Origin: Mesorhizobium loti
Lineage (GTDB): Bacteria; Pseudomonadota; Alphaproteobacteria; Rhizobiales; Rhizobiaceae
Direction of reading: 5' to 3'
NCBI GenBank assembly: GCA_014189435.1
Contig: CP050293.1
Coordinates: 377,001-441,000, forward strand
Length of the DNA stretch: 64,000 nt
This document shows, in pieces, positions 42,915 through 52,994 of this stretch. The translations under genes were made by a program, and so were the position numbers. The notes under the pieces are model-generated. The model was not told where the DNA came from, made no database searches, and saw nothing but the letters and a program-made list of their open reading frames with translations. Each line of letters begins with the position of its first letter. The stretch's first letter is position 1.

Positions 42915-43835
42915 ATGGCGACCGCGGAAGAAGTCGCCAAGGCAGCGGAGCGGCGCGATGTGCGTGACCGCTGGCTTCTGTCAGCACCAGCGCTGCTCGT
43001 CATTTTCCTGGCCGCGACCGGTCCCCTGCTGATCGTGCTGGTCTACTCGTTCCTGACGCCAGGCTCCTATGGCGACGTGAAGTGGCAATTCTCGCCGGAA
43101 GCCTGGATCGCGGTGTTTCTGGAACGCGATATCTTCGACGACACGCTTTCGATTGCCGCCGCCCACGTCACCATCTTCCTGCGCTCGATCAAGCTTGCGG
43201 TGGTGACGACAATAGCCACTTTGGCGCTTGGCTTCCCGACCGCCTATTTCATGGCGACGCGCAGTGAAAAGACGCGCGATCTCTGGTTGTTCCTGATCAC
43301 CATTCCGTTTTGGACCAACCTTCTGATCCGCACCTTCGCGGTGCTGCAGATCATCCGCAACGAAGGCATCATCAACACGATCCTGCTCAAGCTCGGCATC
43401 ATCTCGGCGCCGATCCAGATACTCTACACCGACACGGCGATCCTGATCGGCATGGCCTATGTCTACCTGCCGCTGATGGTGCTGCCGATCTACGCCAGCA
43501 TGGAGAAGCTCGATTTCCGCCTGGTCGAGGCGGGCTATGATCTCTACGCGACACGCTTCCAGGTGCTGCGGCGGATCATCTTTCCGATGGTCAAGCCGGG
43601 CGTCATCGCCGGCTCCATTCTGGTCTTCATTCCAGCGCTTGGCGCCTATGTGACGCCGAGCGTGCTTGGCGGCGGCAAGAACATGATGCTGTCCAACCTG
43701 ATCGAATTGCAGTTCGGGCAGGGTCGCAACTGGCCGCTCGGCTCGGCGCTGTCGATCGCCGTCATGATCATCGTCATGGTGGCGCTGCTTGCCTATGTGC
43801 GCAATGCCGGCAAGTCAGGGGTGCGTCATGGCTAA
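42915..43835 (+). CDS. potB: Spermidine/putrescine-type ABC transporter permease
   Basis: 306 residues with six predicted membrane segments. After a hydrophilic N-terminus the first helix is ALLVIFLAATGPLLIVLVYS. The binding-protein-dependent permease (EAA) loop is EAGYDLYATRFQVLRRIIFP. Other PotB-like parts are TIPFWTNLLIRTFAVLQIIR and YLPLMVLPIYASMEKLDFRL. It overlaps potC by 8 bases. The pair forms the membrane channel of the transporter. Confidence 0.92.
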   Translation: MATAEEVAKAAERRDVRDRWLLSAPALLVIFLAATGPLLIVLVYSFLTPGSYGDVKWQFSPEAWIAVFLERDIFDDTLSIAAAHVTIFLRSIKLAVVTTIATLALGFPTAYFMATRSEKTRDLWLFLITIPFWTNLLIRTFAVLQIIRNEGIINTILLKLGIISAPIQILYTDTAILIGMAYVYLPLMVLPIYASMEKLDFRLVEAGYDLYATRFQVLRRIIFPMVKPGVIAGSILVFIPALGAYVTPSVLGGGKNMMLSNLIELQFGQGRNWPLGSALSIAVMIIVMVALLAYVRNAGKSGVRHG

Positions 43836-44628
43836 GAACTTCTCCATCAAGCACCAGCCAGGCTTCACCGCGATCGCCGCGACCTGCTTTGTCGTGCTCT
43901 ATCTGCCCATCATCGTGCTGGTCATCTATGCCTTCAACGCGGCGAGCTCGACCTCCGAATGGGGCGGTTTTTCGCTGAAATGGTTCCAGTCGGCTTGGCA
44001 GAACACGCAGGTTGTCGATGCCACCCTGCGTTCCTTCCAGATCGGTTCCATCGCGGCGGTGCTTTCGACCATCTTCGCCACCATGGCGGCGCTCGCCACC
44101 ACCCGCACCGCACCCTATCCAGGCCTCACCTTCAAATATGCGGCGATCAACCAGCCGCTGATGGTGCCCGAGATCGTCACCGGCGTGGCGCTGCTGATCT
44201 TCTTCTCGCGCATCAAGATCTTCACCGGCTATTCCGGCATCGGATATCTGGTCGCCGCGCATACGGCGTTCTGCATTCCCTTCGCCTATCTGCCGATCCG
44301 GGCCCGGCTTGAGAATATGGACCTGACGCTGGAGCGTGCCGCCGCCGACCTCTACGCGACGCCCTGGAAAACCTTCCGCCGCATCACGCTGCCGCTTCTG
44401 TGGCCCGGCATCCTGGCCGGACTGATGCTGGCCTTCGTCATCTCGCTCGACGATGTCGTCATCACCGAGTTCGTCAAATCGGGCGGCCAGGACACGCTGC
44501 CCACCTACATGCTCGGCCAGATCCGCCGCGGCATCACACCCGAGATCAACGCGATATCGACCGCCTTCCTGCTGCTTTCGGTCGCGATCGTCACGTTGTT
44601 TTTCTTCGTCAGCAGGAAACGAGACTGA
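43828..44628 (+). CDS. potC: Spermidine/putrescine-type ABC transporter permease
   Basis: 266 residues from the ATG at 43828. Six membrane segments, with the PotC marks PIIVLVIYAFNAASSTSEWG near the N-terminus and the EAA loop ERAAADLYATPWKTFRRITL. DDVVITEFVKSGGQDTLPTY near the C-terminus is typical of polyamine permeases. It is followed 22 bases later by potD. Confidence 0.92.
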   Translation: MAKNFSIKHQPGFTAIAATCFVVLYLPIIVLVIYAFNAASSTSEWGGFSLKWFQSAWQNTQVVDATLRSFQIGSIAAVLSTIFATMAALATTRTAPYPGLTFKYAAINQPLMVPEIVTGVALLIFFSRIKIFTGYSGIGYLVAAHTAFCIPFAYLPIRARLENMDLTLERAAADLYATPWKTFRRITLPLLWPGILAGLMLAFVISLDDVVITEFVKSGGQDTLPTYMLGQIRRGITPEINAISTAFLLLSVAIVTLFFFVSRKRD

Positions 44629-44650
44629 ACCGACAATGGGAGTTAAAACC

Positions 44651-45685
44651 ATGAACTGGAAGACAACAGCAGCCGCCATGGGGTTGGCGTTGCTCGCCTC
44701 GACGAGCCTGGCGCGCGCCGATGGCGAACTGAACATCTACAATTGGGGCAACTACACCAGCCCCGACGTGATCAAGAAGTTCGAGGCCAAATACAACGTC
44801 AAGGTGACCATCACCGACTATGATTCCAACGACACCGCGCTGGCCAAGGTTCGTCAGGGCGGCACCGGCTTCGACATCGCGGTGCCTTCGCAGACCTACG
44901 TGCCGATCTGGATCAAGGAAGGCCTCGTTCTTGAGACCGATCCGGGCAAGATGGAAAACTTCAAGAATGTCGCGCCGGAATGGGCCAATCCGGAATTCGA
45001 CCCGGGCCGCAAATACTCGGTTCCGTGGGCTCTGGGCACGGTCGGCGTGGTCGTCAACACCGACGTCTACAAGGGTCCGGCCGACAGCTGGGGCATCATC
45101 TTCAACACGCCTGACGAGCTGAAGGGCAAGGTCAATGTCGTTCCCGAAATGAACGACGTCATCTTCGCTGCGATCAAGTATGTCGGCGGCCAGCAGTGCA
45201 CCACGGACAAGGAAGTGCTGAAGAAGGTGCGTGATACGCTTGTCGCGGCCAAGCCGAACTGGATCGCGATGGAATACAACACCATCGAGAAGATGGGCGC
45301 CGGCGACTTCAAGGCAACCAGTGACTGGAATGGCTCGGCGCTGCGCCAGCGGCTGGCCAACCCGGCCATCCACTACAACTATCCGAAAGAAGGCTTTGGC
45401 CTGTGGAGCGACAATGTCGTCGTTCTGAAGGAAGCCAAGAACGTCGAGAACGCCAAGCTTTTCCAGAACTTCATCATGGATCCGGAAAATGCGGCCGGTC
45501 TCTCGGCCTTCCATCGCTATGCCAACGCCATCACCGGATCGGACAAGTACATGCCGGCCGACATGAAGGACGCGCCGGAAGTCGTCATCCCGGCAGCCGA
45601 CAAGCCGCATGCCGAGTTGCAGCAGATGTGCGCCCCGGAAATCCAGGACATCTACACCAAGATCTGGACCGAACTGCAGAAGTAA
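44651..45685 (+). CDS. potD: Spermidine/putrescine-type periplasmic substrate-binding protein
   Basis: 344 residues from the ATG at 44651, with GGGAG 9 bases upstream. The signal peptide is MNWKTTAAAMGLALLASTSL with cleavage after ARA (residue 23). The mature start GELNIYNWGNYTSPDVIKKF is the PotD/PotF signature, followed by VTITDYDSNDTALAKVRQGG and FDIAVPSQTYVPIWIKEGLV. It should capture a polyamine or related cation in the periplasm. It ends the operon at a strong terminator. Confidence 0.93.
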   Translation: MNWKTTAAAMGLALLASTSLARADGELNIYNWGNYTSPDVIKKFEAKYNVKVTITDYDSNDTALAKVRQGGTGFDIAVPSQTYVPIWIKEGLVLETDPGKMENFKNVAPEWANPEFDPGRKYSVPWALGTVGVVVNTDVYKGPADSWGIIFNTPDELKGKVNVVPEMNDVIFAAIKYVGGQQCTTDKEVLKKVRDTLVAAKPNWIAMEYNTIEKMGAGDFKATSDWNGSALRQRLANPAIHYNYPKEGFGLWSDNVVVLKEAKNVENAKLFQNFIMDPENAAGLSAFHRYANAITGSDKYMPADMKDAPEVVIPAADKPHAELQQMCAPEIQDIYTKIWTELQK

Positions 45686-45697
45686 CTGCGTTTTCGA

Positions 45698-45732
45698 CGG
45701 ACCCGGCGGCGCACGCCGCCGGGTCCGTTTTT
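45698..45732 (+). terminator. Strong rho-independent terminator after potABCD
   Basis: A perfect 13-bp stem (45698-45710 with 45715-45727) and loop GCAC is followed by TTTTT (45728-45732). It begins 13 bases after the potD stop and ends 22 bases before the next gene, so the serine hydrolase genes probably need read-through or a compact promoter of their own. Confidence 0.93.
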
Positions 45733-45754
45733 ACGTTCAAGGGACTCGGCCGTC

Positions 45755-46951
45755 ATGGAATCCTACCGCAACTCCGATCCGCGGCCGCCAATCATGCAGG
45801 GCTCGCCGCCCGCCATGGTGCCGCCGAAGCTCGACTGGGACCGGCCACCGTGGAACCGCTGGGCGTTTCAGCATATCCGCGAAATTCTGCCGACCGCCGA
45901 AGTCTGGCGCGGCAATGGCCATCGCCACCGGTTCGAACGCGCCGAGGTCGATCTCGACGGGCTGGCGGTCGAAGACAGCGAGGGCAAGCCGACAACGCTC
46001 GCCGGGCTGCTCGACGAGACCTATGCGGACGGCTTCCTGGTGCTGAAGGACGGCAAGATAGCCTATGAGCGCTATTTCAACGGCATGAATGACCGCACGC
46101 TGCATCTGTCGCAGTCGATGGCGAAGTCCGTCACCGGCTCGGTGTTCGGCATACTGGTCGGGCGCGGCCTGATCGATCCGGCCAAACCGGTGACCGACTA
46201 TCTGCCGGAGCTCGGCGCGACGGGCTGGGCCGGCGCCAGTGTGCAGCATGTGCTGGACATGACCAGCGGCGTCCGCTTCTCCGAGGAGTATACCGACCGC
46301 TATTCGGACATTGGCCAGGTCGATGTCGCCACCGGCTGGAAGCCGGTGCCGCCGGACAGCGATCCGGCCTTTCGCTGGCCCTCGCACATGTTCGAGCTGG
46401 TCCTGGGCTTGAAGGAAACGATCCGCCCGCACGGTGCTCAATTCGAATACCGTTCGATCGAGACCGACGTGCTTGCCTTCATCATGGAGCGGGTGACAGG
46501 CAAACGGTTGCCGCAGCTGGTTTCGGAAGAACTCTGGCAAAAGCTTGGCACTGATGAAAGCGCCTGTTTCACCGTCGACAGCGCCGGCTATGCGGTGGCC
46601 GATGGCGGCTTCAACGCGACGCTGCGCGACTATGGCCGTTTCGGCCAGATGATCCTCGACAATGGCGGCGGCATCGTACCGGCCGACTGGATCGAGGCGA
46701 CGCGCAACGGCAGGCACGGCCCGGATTTCTCCGACAGCCTGCCGGAAGGCAGCTATCGCAACCAGTTCTGGATCGAGGACCCGCGCTCGCGCGCGCTGAT
46801 GTGCCGGGGCGTGTTCGGGCAGATGATCCATATCGACTGGAACACCGGAATGGTCGTGGTGAAGCTTTCGACCTGGCCGGATTTCGGCAATGTCGCCTAT
46901 TCCATGGCGACGCTGAAGGCCGTGCACGCCATCGCCACGGCACTTCGCTGA
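45755..46951 (+). CDS. Serine hydrolase, beta-lactamase class C/SxxK family (paralogue 1)
   Basis: 398 residues. The SxxK active-site motif is S121-M-A-K124 (LSQSMAKSVTGSVFGILVG). Family parts follow: IDPAKPVTDYLPELGATGWA, VQHVLDMTSGVRFSEEYTDR and EYRSIETDVLAFIMERVTGK (position of the YxN motif). No signal peptide is seen, so it is probably cytoplasmic, unlike a true beta-lactamase. The N-terminus NRWAFQHIREILPTAEV is shared with the next gene, showing the two are paralogues. Members act as esterases, amidases or peptidases. Placement after potABCD suggests work on an imported amide or ester (inference). Confidence 0.85.
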   Translation: MESYRNSDPRPPIMQGSPPAMVPPKLDWDRPPWNRWAFQHIREILPTAEVWRGNGHRHRFERAEVDLDGLAVEDSEGKPTTLAGLLDETYADGFLVLKDGKIAYERYFNGMNDRTLHLSQSMAKSVTGSVFGILVGRGLIDPAKPVTDYLPELGATGWAGASVQHVLDMTSGVRFSEEYTDRYSDIGQVDVATGWKPVPPDSDPAFRWPSHMFELVLGLKETIRPHGAQFEYRSIETDVLAFIMERVTGKRLPQLVSEELWQKLGTDESACFTVDSAGYAVADGGFNATLRDYGRFGQMILDNGGGIVPADWIEATRNGRHGPDFSDSLPEGSYRNQFWIEDPRSRALMCRGVFGQMIHIDWNTGMVVVKLSTWPDFGNVAYSMATLKAVHAIATALR

Positions 46952-46985
46952 GCCCACAAGAAGAAACGACCCGGAAGGAACCGCC

Positions 46986-48167
46986 ATGACCGGCAAGACC
47001 GCGTTTGAGACCCGCTATGGCTTTCGCCGCAACCAGGTGCTGCTCGCCAACTGGCGCGAAAACCCGTTCAACCGGTGGTCGTTCCAGAACCTCGGCGAAT
47101 TGGTGCCGACCGCCCGCGTGGCGGCGGCACCGGGCGTTGTCGAAGCCCCCGTGCGGGACATGGGCGGGCTGCTCGGCGAAAAGGTCATGATCACAAGCGC
47201 ACCGGAGACGGTGGCTGAATTTCTCGCACGTTCGAGCACCGACGCGCTGACGGTGATGAAGGGCGGCAAGATCATCGGCGACTGGTTCGCGCCGCATATG
47301 GATTTCGGCGCCCGCCACATCATCTTTTCGATCAGCAAGTCGCTGACCGCCATTGTCGCCGGCATCTTGGAAGGCGAGGGGGTGTTCGATCCGGAAGCGC
47401 CTGTGACGCGGTATATCCCTGAAGCCGCCGGCTCGGCCTATGGCGACGCGAGCGTGCGGCATGTGCTCGACATGAGCGTCAGCCTCGATTTCGAGGAGGC
47501 CTATCTCGACCCGGAGAGCGCTTTCGCCCGCTACCGCCGCGCGACGCTGTGGAATCCGGGCGGCGGCACGGAGAGCCTGCGCGAATTCATCCTGACCTTG
47601 CAGCGTCTGGCCGAGCCGCATGGCCAGACCTTCCGCTACCGCTCGCCCAATTCCGACCTGCTCGGCCTGCTGCTCGAGCGCGCCTCCGGCCAGCGTTTCA
47701 CCGACCTGATGCGCGAGAAGCTGTGGCTGCCCGTTGGCGCCCTAAGCGAAGCCTCGATCGGCGTCGACATGGAAGGCACGGCACGCACGGCCGGCGGCAT
47801 TTCGGTGACGCCGCGCGATCTGGCGCGTGTCGGCGAGATGATGCGGCAAGGCGGTACAGCCAATGGCCGCCGCATCGTGCCCGAGGCGTGGGTGCGCGAC
47901 ACGACCAGCACCGGTGGCAGTGTGGACGCCTGGCAGCGCGGCACGATGGCGCTGCTGTTCCCGAACGGCCGTTACCGCAACAAATGGTACCAGACCGGTT
48001 TGCCGAGCGGCGCCTATTGCGGCATCGGCATCCACGGCCAGTGGCTTTATGTCGATCCCAAGGCTGAAGTGGTGATCGCCAAGATGTCGTCACAGCCGGA
48101 GCCGGTCGACGATCCACTCGATGTCGAGACTGTCGCCTTCTTCGAGGCGCTGAGCCGGATGGTCTGA
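46986..48167 (+). CDS. Serine hydrolase, beta-lactamase class C/SxxK family (paralogue 2)
   Basis: 393 residues, GGAAGGA ribosome site. The SxxK motif is S115-I-S-K118 ([18 protein letters not shown]). [40 protein letters not shown] and [20 protein letters not shown] follow. The N-terminus [18 protein letters not shown] parallels paralogue 1. No signal peptide. It lies 34 bases downstream of paralogue 1, so the two are likely co-transcribed. The pair may hydrolyse related substrates. Confidence 0.85.
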   Translation: MTGKTAFETRYGFRRNQVLLANWRENPFNRWSFQNLGELVPTARVAAAPGVVEAPVRDMGGLLGEKVMITSAPETVAEFLARSSTDALTVMKGGKIIGDWFAPHMDFGARHIIFSISKSLTAIVAGILEGEGVFDPEAPVTRYIPEAAGSAYGDASVRHVLDMSVSLDFEEAYLDPESAFARYRRATLWNPGGGTESLREFILTLQRLAEPHGQTFRYRSPNSDLLGLLLERASGQRFTDLMREKLWLPVGALSEASIGVDMEGTARTAGGISVTPRDLARVGEMMRQGGTANGRRIVPEAWVRDTTSTGGSVDAWQRGTMALLFPNGRYRNKWYQTGLPSGAYCGIGIHGQWLYVDPKAEVVIAKMSSQPEPVDDPLDVETVAFFEALSRMV

Positions 48168-48294
48168 TCCTCGCCAGGCCACCACGTTAGCGTACGCTTT
48201 CCTGTGGACCCGCCGGGCTGATCAAAGCGCGGCGGTTGGCGGACCGGACGTCTGCGCCTATGGTCGCCGCTCTTTGGACGAGAGCAGGAACGAC

Positions 48295-50619
48295 ATGGCA
48301 TCCGACATCAAGCGCATCGCAGCCATCATCGCGGCCGAGATCAACGCGCGGCCAGAACAGGCGGCCGCGGCGATCGGGCTGCTGGACGAGGGCGCGACGG
48401 TGCCGTTCGTGGCGCGCTATCGCAAGGAGGTCACCGGCGGGCTGGACGACACCCAATTGCGCGACCTTGCCGAACGGCTTGCCTATTTGCGCGAACTCGA
48501 CGCGCGCCGCGACACCATCCTCGGTTCCATCCGCGAACAGGGCAAGCTGACCGCGGAGCTCGAGGGCAAGATCGTCGCCGCCATCACCAAGGCGGAACTG
48601 GAAGACATCTATCTGCCCTACAAGCCCAAGCGCCGCACCAAGGCCGAAATCGCCAGGGAGCGCGGGCTGGGGCCGCTGGCCGAGGCCATTCTCGCGAACC
48701 GCGCGTTGGTGCCTGCCGAACTGGCGCTGGCCTATCTGACCGAGGACGTGGCCGACGCCAAGGCGGCGCTTGAGGGCGCGCGCGACATCCTGTCGGAACA
48801 ATTCGCCGAGAATGCCGATCTGGTTGGCAAATTGCGCAGCTACATGAAAGAACGCGCCTTCATGCGGGCCAGGGTGGTTGACGGCAAGCAGGAGGCAGGC
48901 GCCAAATTCTCCGACTATTTCGACCATGTCGAGCGCTGGGCAAATGTGCCGAGCCACCGGGCGCTGGCGATGCTGCGCGGCCGCAACGAGGAAGTGCTGT
49001 CGCTGGACATCGAGGTCGATGCCGACGACACCGCGCCGGTGAAGCCGGTCGAGCGGATGATCGCCAATGCCTATGCCATCGGCGGCGGCCTGCCGGGCGA
49101 TCGCTGGCTGACGGAGGTCGCCGGCTGGACCTGGCGTATAAAACTATCGCTGCACCTGACGCTCGACTTGATGCGCGATCTGCGTGAGCGGGCCGAGGAA
49201 GAGGCGATCCATGTCTTCGCCCGCAATCTGAAGGATCTGCTGCTCGCCGCCCCGGCTGGTTCGCGCGCCACGATGGGGCTCGATCCCGGCATCCGCACCG
49301 GCGTCAAGGTGGCGGTGGTCGACGGCACCGGCAAGGTGCTGACAACGACGACTGTCTATCCGTTTCCGCCCAGGAACGATGTGCGCGGCACGCAGGCGGA
49401 GCTGGCCAAGCTCATCCGCCAGCACAAGGTCGAGCTGATCTCGATCGGCAACGGCACCGGCAGCCGCGAGACGGAGAAGCTTGTGGCGGACATGCTGTCC
49501 GACATGCCGGCTGATGGTGGCCCGAAGCCCTTGAAAGTGATCGTCAGCGAGGCGGGCGCCTCGGTCTATTCGGCATCGGCGACGGCGGCGGCGGAATTCC
49601 CGGGTCTCGACGTGTCGTTGCGCGGCGCGGTGTCGATCGCCCGGCGCCTGCAGGATCCACTGGCCGAACTGGTCAAGATCGAGCCGAAGTCGATCGGCGT
49701 CGGCCAATACCAACACGATGTCGACCAATACCGGCTTGGCCGTTCGCTGGAAGCGGTGGTCGAGGACGCGGTCAATGCCGTCGGCGTCGATCTCAACACC
49801 GCCTCAGCGCCGCTGCTGGCGCGCGTTTCAGGTCTCGGCGCATCTCTCGCGGACGCGATCGTCGCGCACCGCGATGCGACCGGGCCCTTCGCCAGCCGGA
49901 AGGATTTGCTCAAGGTGCCGCGGCTTGGGCCGCGTGCGTTCGAGCAAAGCGCTGGCTTCCTGCGCATTGCCAATGGCAGCGAGCCGCTCGATGCCTCGTC
50001 GGTGCATCCGGAGGCCTATGGCGTGGCGAAGAAGATCGTTGCGGCCTGCGGGCGCGATGTCCGCTCGCTGATGGGCGACAGTGCCGCGCTGAAGGCGCTC
50101 GATCCCCGCGTCTTCGTCGACGAGCGTTTCGGCTTGCCGACCGTGCGCGACATCCTGGCGGAGCTGGAAAAGCCCGGCCGCGACCCGCGCCCCGGCTTCA
50201 AGACGGCGACCTTCGCCGACGGTATCGACGACATCAAGGATTTGAAGCCCGGCATGCTGCTGGAAGGCACTGTCACCAATGTCGCTGCCTTCGGCGCCTT
50301 CGTCGATATCGGTGTGCATCAGGACGGGCTGGTGCATGTCTCGCAACTGGCCGACCGGTTCATCAAGGATGCGCATGAGGTGGTCAAGGCCGGCGACGTG
50401 GTCAAGGTGCGCGTCGTCGAAGTCGACATCAAGCGCAAGCGCATCGCGCTCTCCATGCGCAAGGATGGCGGCGAGGGTGGTGCACCGCGCAGCGGACCGC
50501 GCGACAATGGCGGCGGCAGGCCGGCGCCGCGTTCGCCGGCACCGCAGCGCCAGCCGGAGCGGCCGGCGCAGCAAGGTGCGTTCGGCGCCGCACTGGCGGA
50601 TGCCTTGAAGCGGAAGTAG
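48295..50619 (+). CDS. tex: RNA-binding transcriptional accessory protein Tex
   Basis: 774 residues from the ATG at 48295 (AGGA before it; 7 more residues are possible upstream). Domains in order: N-terminal Tex helical part (about 1-190), YqgF/RNase H-like domain with [17 protein letters not shown] (about 325-450), helix-hairpin-helix repeats ([38 protein letters not shown]), and an S1 domain (about 650-720: [36 protein letters not shown]). A low-complexity Gly/Pro/Arg tail ends the protein. Tex binds RNA and affects transcription and stress tolerance. It stops directly against the convergent LysR gene. Confidence 0.96.
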   Translation: MASDIKRIAAIIAAEINARPEQAAAAIGLLDEGATVPFVARYRKEVTGGLDDTQLRDLAERLAYLRELDARRDTILGSIREQGKLTAELEGKIVAAITKAELEDIYLPYKPKRRTKAEIARERGLGPLAEAILANRALVPAELALAYLTEDVADAKAALEGARDILSEQFAENADLVGKLRSYMKERAFMRARVVDGKQEAGAKFSDYFDHVERWANVPSHRALAMLRGRNEEVLSLDIEVDADDTAPVKPVERMIANAYAIGGGLPGDRWLTEVAGWTWRIKLSLHLTLDLMRDLRERAEEEAIHVFARNLKDLLLAAPAGSRATMGLDPGIRTGVKVAVVDGTGKVLTTTTVYPFPPRNDVRGTQAELAKLIRQHKVELISIGNGTGSRETEKLVADMLSDMPADGGPKPLKVIVSEAGASVYSASATAAAEFPGLDVSLRGAVSIARRLQDPLAELVKIEPKSIGVGQYQHDVDQYRLGRSLEAVVEDAVNAVGVDLNTASAPLLARVSGLGASLADAIVAHRDATGPFASRKDLLKVPRLGPRAFEQSAGFLRIANGSEPLDASSVHPEAYGVAKKIVAACGRDVRSLMGDSAALKALDPRVFVDERFGLPTVRDILAELEKPGRDPRPGFKTATFADGIDDIKDLKPGMLLEGTVTNVAAFGAFVDIGVHQDGLVHVSQLADRFIKDAHEVVKAGDVVKVRVVEVDIKRKRIALSMRKDGGEGGAPRSGPRDNGGGRPAPRSPAPQRQPERPAQQGAFGAALADALKRK

Positions 50620-51531
50620 CTACCAAGCCAGGACAGCCGGTTCCTTCTCGACCTGGCCCAGCAGCCAGTCGCGAAAGCTTGCGACCGGCAGATGGCCGCG
50701 CTTGTCGTGTGGGACGACGAGATAGTAGGCGCTGCGGCTTTGCATGGGGTGGCCGGGCGCCGGCACCAACTGGCCTCGCTGCAATTCGCCGGCGATGAGG
50801 ATCTGCGGCAACAGCGCGACGCCGAGCCCAGCCATGCAGGCCTGGGCTGCGGTCCCGAACTGTTCGAACTGCATGCCGGGTCCGGTTGGCGCGCTCAGGC
50901 CCTGATGCTCGAACCATTCGGTCCAGGCGCCAGGACGCGTCGCCATATGCAGCAGTGGCAAGTGGCCGATATCGGCCGGTGTGGCGATGGCGCGGCCGGC
51001 GAGGAATTCGGGCGACACGACTGGCGCCACCGTTTCGCGCACCAACAGTGTCGAGTCGGCCTCCGGCCAGTCCGGCAGGCCATAATGGATGGCAGCGTCC
51101 AGCCTTTCCCTGGTGAAGTCGAAGCGGCCGACACGGGTGACGAAGTTGATGGTGATGTCAGGGTTGTTTTCGACGAAATCGGGGATCATCGGCATCAGCC
51201 AGCGCGTGCCGAAGGTCGGCAAAATGGCAAGGTTCAGGATGCCACTATGCCGATTGCTCATCAATCCAAGGGCTGCGTCACGCAACTGGCCAAGTGCTGA
51301 ACGCACCGCCTCGGCGTAGATTTCGCCCGATGTCGACAGCCTGACATTGCGGCTGTCGCGTTCGAACAGCCGGCGGCCGAACTGATCTTCCAACAATCTG
51401 ATCTGCCGGCTGACAGCGCCTTGGGTCAGATCGAGTTCCTGGGCGGCCGCGGTGAAACTGCCGAGGCGAGCCACCGCCTCGAAGGCGGCAAGGGCGCTGA
51501 TGTTGGGCAAAAGGCGGCGCTGAACACTCAT
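50620..51531 (-). CDS. LysR-family regulator, probable regulator of the divergent gcdH
   Basis: 303 residues. The N-terminal winged HTH is [20 protein letters not shown], then [20 protein letters not shown] and [20 protein letters not shown]. The C-terminal effector domain contains [20 protein letters not shown] and is of the GcvA-like group. It is divergent from a glutaryl-CoA dehydrogenase gene across 154 bases; LysR regulators (GcdR-type) next to gcdH are known to respond to glutarate pathway intermediates. The stop codon abuts the tex stop. Confidence 0.9.
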   Translation of the reverse strand: MSVQRRLLPNISALAAFEAVARLGSFTAAAQELDLTQGAVSRQIRLLEDQFGRRLFERDSRNVRLSTSGEIYAEAVRSALGQLRDAALGLMSNRHSGILNLAILPTFGTRWLMPMIPDFVENNPDITINFVTRVGRFDFTRERLDAAIHYGLPDWPEADSTLLVRETVAPVVSPEFLAGRAIATPADIGHLPLLHMATRPGAWTEWFEHQGLSAPTGPGMQFEQFGTAAQACMAGLGVALLPQILIAGELQRGQLVPAPGHPMQSRSAYYLVVPHDKRGHLPVASFRDWLLGQVEKEPAVLAW

Positions 51532-51685
51532 GATCCATTACTACAGCTCATTGATCGGGGAGGCAATTTCGTTTGATTTTTTCGGGGCGCAGGCCGATAA
51601 GCCGGGCCAAGATTTTGCTTCACGCATGTCGCATCCCAAATTGCTGGGCATTTTTGGGCGACCTGCATTGGTTTGGGAGAAAGCC

Positions 51686-52882
51686 ATGGCCGCCGACAAG
51701 AATGCATTCGTCTGGGAAGACCCGTTCCTGATCGAGGACCAGCTTTCGGAAGAAGAGCGCATGGTGCGCGACGGCGCGGCGGCTTTTGCCGCCGACAAGC
51801 TGGCGCCTCGGATCGAGGACGCCTATCTCAACGAGACATTCGACACGGCGATCTTCCGCGAAATGGGCGAGGCCGGCCTGCTCGGCATCAACATCCCTGA
51901 GGAATTCGGCGGGCTTGGCGCCAACTATGTGACCTACGGGCTGGTCGCGCGCGAGGTGGAGCGGGTTGATTCGGGTTATCGCTCGATGATGTCAGTGCAG
52001 TCGTCGCTGGTGATGTATCCGATCTACGCCTATGGCTCGGACGAACAGCGCAAGAAGTACCTGCCCAAGCTTGCCAGCGGCGAGTGGATCGGCTGTTTCG
52101 GCCTGACCGAGCCGGATGCCGGCTCCGACCCGGGCGGCATGAAGACGCGCGCCGAGAAGACCGCCAACGGTTACAAGCTGTCCGGCTCGAAGATGTGGAT
52201 TTCCAACGCGCCGGTCGCCGATGTGTTCGTCGTCTGGGTAAAGCTGAAGGGCGACAACGGCAAGGACGAGATCCGCGGCTTCGTGCTGGAAAAGGGCATG
52301 AAGGGGCTGTCGGCGCCGAAGATCGGCGGCAAGCTTTCGCTGCGGGCTTCGATCACCGGCGAAGTGGTGATGGAAGGCGTCGAAGTCGGCGAAGACGCGC
52401 TGCTGCCCAACGCCAAGGGCCTTGGCGGCCCGTTCGGCTGCCTCAACCGGGCCCGCTACGGCATTTCCTGGGGCTCGATGGGCGCCGCGGAAGATTGCTG
52501 GCATCGCGCCCGTCAGTACGGTCTTGATCGCAAGCAGTTCGGTAAGCCGCTGGCCGGCACGCAGCTTTACCAGAAGAAGCTCGCCGACATGCAGACCGAA
52601 ATTGCGCTCGCGCTGCAGGCATCCTTGCGCGTCGGGCGGTTGCTCGATGAAGGCAAGATGGCGCCGGAAATGATCTCGATCGTCAAGCGCAACAATTGCG
52701 GCAAGGCGCTCGACATCGCCCGCCAGGCCCGCGACATGCATGGCGGCAACGGCATCCAGATCGGCTACCACGTCATGCGCCACGCGCAGAACCTGGAAAC
52801 CGTCAACACCTATGAGGGCACGCATGACGTGCATGCGCTGATCCTGGGACGGGCGCAGACGGGGATACAGGCGTTCTTCTGA
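51686..52882 (+). CDS. gcdH: Glutaryl-CoA dehydrogenase (acyl-CoA dehydrogenase family)
   Basis: 398 residues from the ATG at 51686 (GGGAGA 5 bases before); a longer in-frame extension overlaps the regulatory gap. It is a flavoprotein oxidising and decarboxylating glutaryl-CoA to crotonyl-CoA in lysine and tryptophan breakdown. Glutaryl-type features are visible: [60 protein letters not shown] and the catalytic glutamate in [17 protein letters not shown] near the C-terminus. It is close to the family length of about 395. Confidence 0.93.
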   Translation: MAADKNAFVWEDPFLIEDQLSEEERMVRDGAAAFAADKLAPRIEDAYLNETFDTAIFREMGEAGLLGINIPEEFGGLGANYVTYGLVAREVERVDSGYRSMMSVQSSLVMYPIYAYGSDEQRKKYLPKLASGEWIGCFGLTEPDAGSDPGGMKTRAEKTANGYKLSGSKMWISNAPVADVFVVWVKLKGDNGKDEIRGFVLEKGMKGLSAPKIGGKLSLRASITGEVVMEGVEVGEDALLPNAKGLGGPFGCLNRARYGISWGSMGAAEDCWHRARQYGLDRKQFGKPLAGTQLYQKKLADMQTEIALALQASLRVGRLLDEGKMAPEMISIVKRNNCGKALDIARQARDMHGGNGIQIGYHVMRHAQNLETVNTYEGTHDVHALILGRAQTGIQAFF

Positions 52883-52994
52883 GCGTTCGGTAGCCGTTTA
52901 AATTAGGTGCACCGCAACATCTCTGCTTGGAGAATGGCCGCCAGATGTGTCAGGGTTCAGCGAAATCGTTTGAAACGCTGAATTCCGGGGCTCC

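Noticed and set aside
45755..48167. True beta-lactamase resistance genes
   Set aside because: The SxxK fold is shared, but no signal peptides are present and the context is metabolic.
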